From contig DTYO01000302.1 in NCBI GenBank assembly GCA_012961845.1, positions 1-6,711 on the forward strand: a DNA stretch of 6,711 nucleotides, written 5' to 3'. Source of the stretch: Thermodesulfobacteriaceae bacterium (GTDB taxonomy: Bacteria; Desulfobacterota; Dissulfuribacteria; Dissulfuribacterales; UBA3076). Under the pieces are notes generated by a model. That model had not been told where the DNA came from. It saw only the letters and a program-made list of their open reading frames with translations, and made no database searches. Below are positions 5,033-6,711 of the stretch, one piece after another; positions within the stretch are counted from its first letter, which is position 1, and each line of letters opens with the position of its first letter. A program made the translations under genes and the position numbers.

Positions 5033-6616
5033 ATGGCCTCAGAACCCATATGGATGAATACCCTGCTCGATCCGTCCTCTTATCCTCACAGAGTTGAAGA
5101 AGTCAGTCTGGTCCAGACCCATATTTCTTGGGTCTTTATTGCAGGAGACCGGGTCTACAAAATCAAGAAACCGGTGGATTTCGGATTCTTGGACTTTACC
5201 ACACTGGAAAAGCGCAGACACTTCTGCAGTGAAGAGCTCAGGCTGAATCGTCGTCTGTGTCCGGAGATATATCTGGACGTATGGCCTGTCACGTCGGATA
5301 ATGGAAAAATTGCCATCAACGGCACAGGCAGAACCGTCGAATGGTGTGTTGTCATGAAGCGTATGCCGGAAGACGGCATGATGGCCAGGCTGATCCGCCG
5401 GGACCTTATAGGCAGGAACGATGCAGACATGATAATAGACCGCCTAGTTCCATTCTACCGGGCTTCTCCCCGGAAAAAAGAGGTGGACCAAATGGGGAGT
5501 CTGGAAATAATCCGCCAGAATACGGAGGAAAACTTTGACCAGACCGTGTCCTTTACGGACAGGATCATGGAAAAGTCTTTTTTCGACAGGATTTCCCAAT
5601 ATACCAGGTCTTTTATCAGAGACAAGGAGACACTTTTCAGGGACAGGGTAGATCAGGGATGGATCAAGGAAGGGCACGGAGACCTCTATTCTGCCAATAT
5701 CTGTTTCGACAGGGCTGACAACAAAGTCTATATTTTTGACTGTATTGAATTCAACCGTCGTTTCAGATCCGGTGACGTTGCCTCTGATGTGGCGTTTCTC
5801 GCGATGGATCTTGATTTTCACGGACTTCCAGTGCTGTCCAGATATTTTATTGATTCTTTTTCCAGCCGCATGGATGACCCTGATCTGCCCGCTCTCATGG
5901 AATTCTATAAATGTTACCGTGCATATGTTAGGGGGAAAATCGGCTGCTTCACCTGGGCTTCTGACGGCTTAGCCCCTGAAATAAAGGCAGATGCTGGAAA
6001 ACAGGCCAGGGAATATTTCAGGCTGGCCATGAACTATGCAGGAGGTTTCCGAAAACGTCCGGTACTTTACTGTTTCTTCGGCCTTTCAGGTACAGGAAAG
6101 ACGACCATTGCATCTGCCTGGGCTGAACGCCACCACCTGGCTATATATAATTCTGACAGAGTAAGAAAAGAGCTGGTAGCAGGCATCAGCGCCGAAGAAC
6201 ACCGGCTGGAACCATTTGGTCATGGGCTGTACGGTGCCGAGCAGACGGAAAGGACCTACAGGGCCCTTGCCAGATTTGCAGGAAGGCACCTGATGCAGGG
6301 AGAATCAGTGGTCCTTGACGCTACATATACGGATCAATCCAAGCGGAAAAGGCTGGTGGAGCTGGCAGAATGCGCAGGAGCAGATCTCCGCTTCATATTG
6401 GCCACCTGCCCTGAGGATGAGATAAAGAAACGGCTTGAACACCGGATTAAACAGGAAAACCAGGTGTCGGACGGCAGATGGGAGATCTATTTGAAACAGA
6501 AAGAGGTCTTTGCCCCGGTATCCCACACCGGACAGGCACTGATCGAACTCTCCACAGAAAGGCCGGTTCCCGAGATCCTGGAAAGGCTGGACAGCCTTTT
6601 AGGCAAACATGAATAA
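5033..6616 (+). CDS. Two-domain APH-like phosphotransferase / P-loop kinase protein
   Basis: This 527-residue protein combines an aminoglycoside-phosphotransferase-like domain (COG2187 type) with a P-loop ATPase/kinase domain (COG0645 type), a known but functionally undefined bacterial arrangement. In the first domain (about 10-335) VYKIKKPVDFGFLDF (41-55) carries the likely ATP-binding lysine, EGHGDLYSANIC (213-224) is the catalytic loop with Asp217 and Asn222, and IFDCIEF (234-240) gives the metal-binding Asp236. The second (about 343-527) has the Walker A motif GLSGTGKTT (350-358), YNSDRVRKEL (372-381) and a Walker B-like VVLDATY (426-432), resembling small-molecule kinases such as gluconate kinase. 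Both active sites look intact. No signal peptide or membrane segment is seen. The APH-like fold does not by itself imply antibiotic resistance; the substrate is unknown. The gene stands alone, divergent from the minus-strand cluster. Confidence 0.9.
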   Translation: MASEPIWMNTLLDPSSYPHRVEEVSLVQTHISWVFIAGDRVYKIKKPVDFGFLDFTTLEKRRHFCSEELRLNRRLCPEIYLDVWPVTSDNGKIAINGTGRTVEWCVVMKRMPEDGMMARLIRRDLIGRNDADMIIDRLVPFYRASPRKKEVDQMGSLEIIRQNTEENFDQTVSFTDRIMEKSFFDRISQYTRSFIRDKETLFRDRVDQGWIKEGHGDLYSANICFDRADNKVYIFDCIEFNRRFRSGDVASDVAFLAMDLDFHGLPVLSRYFIDSFSSRMDDPDLPALMEFYKCYRAYVRGKIGCFTWASDGLAPEIKADAGKQAREYFRLAMNYAGGFRKRPVLYCFFGLSGTGKTTIASAWAERHHLAIYNSDRVRKELVAGISAEEHRLEPFGHGLYGAEQTERTYRALARFAGRHLMQGESVVLDATYTDQSKRKRLVELAECAGADLRFILATCPEDEIKKRLEHRIKQENQVSDGRWEIYLKQKEVFAPVSHTGQALIELSTERPVPEILERLDSLLGKHE

Positions 6617-6711
6617 TTTGCTGCAACAATGTGCTATACTGTAAAATTTATATTATTTAATTATGTGCTTCAGGTGTTCCGGCCTCGAACCATATATGGA
6701 TAATCGGGGTC
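6617..6711. other. AT-rich downstream region, no firm gene
   Basis: After the kinase stop there is no convincing terminator. TGCTATACT (6632-6640, plus strand) resembles an extended -10 box. An ATG at 6663 opens a frame to the window edge (MCFRCSGLEPYMDNRG) but lacks a ribosome-binding site. On the minus strand all three frames are open from the edge into this stretch, one ending HIWFEAGTPEAHN, so the tail of a convergent gene is equally possible. The window is too short to decide. Confidence 0.3.

Noticed and set aside
5033..6616. Aminoglycoside resistance gene
   Set aside because: The APH-like fold is shared by many kinases, and its fusion to a P-loop domain is typical of a chromosomal family without known resistance function; there is no resistance-type context.
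6663..6711. Start of a new plus-strand gene (MCFRCSGLEPYMDNRG)
   Set aside because: No ribosome-binding site, only 16 codons visible, and the opposite strand is open in all frames as well.
6675..6711. TTCGA-containing stretch on the minus strand suggesting a tRNA T-arm
   Set aside because: The bases flanking GGTTCGAGG do not form a five-pair T stem and no acceptor or anticodon arm can be built.

Overview
The window carries six supportable protein-coding genes. Five of them, plus a transposase fragment at the left edge, do not form one unit but mostly point the same way (minus strand); one large gene at the right points the opposite way. The pairing of a DUF39/homocysteine-biosynthesis protein with nickel-pincer cofactor genes, a CBS-ACT protein and an APH/AAA double-domain kinase suggests an anaerobic, sulfur-metabolising bacterium, most likely a member of the Desulfobacterota (former Deltaproteobacteria). 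That placement is inferred from gene content only; base composition is moderate, with AT-rich intergenic gaps.

Layout, left to right. 1-177 (minus): the first 59 residues of an IS1595-type transposase running off the window, with its own ribosome-binding site and a possible promoter. 395-1222 (minus): a LarE-type PP-loop sulfur transferase. 1219-2400 (minus): a DUF39 homocysteine-biosynthesis protein whose stop codon overlaps the larE start (ATGA). 2576-3181 (minus): a stand-alone CBS-CBS-ACT protein starting with GTG. 3182-3419: a gap holding a terminator-like structure after larB, an extended -10 promoter and a palindrome-rich leader of about 160 nt. 3420-4175 (minus): LarB. 4291-4872 (minus): an uncharacterised helical protein. 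4873-5032: a divergent promoter region. 5033-6616 (plus): a two-domain phosphotransferase-like/P-loop kinase protein. 6617-6711: AT-rich sequence with no firm gene.

How the genes may work together. LarB carboxylates and hydrolyses nicotinate adenine dinucleotide, and LarE then replaces carboxylate oxygens with sulfur, on the way to the nickel-pincer nucleotide cofactor of lactate racemase-type enzymes. LarC (nickel insertion) and LarA (the client enzyme) are not in the window. Between larB and larE lie two genes of a different sulfur pathway: a DUF39 protein, whose relatives make homocysteine from aspartate semialdehyde and sulfide through a cysteine persulfide, and a CBS-ACT protein that looks like a small-molecule sensor. 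The overlap of DUF39 with larE, and several departures of this LarE from the family's usual motifs, make the cluster worth a second look as a combined sulfur-transfer locus. The rest of the window looks ordinary.
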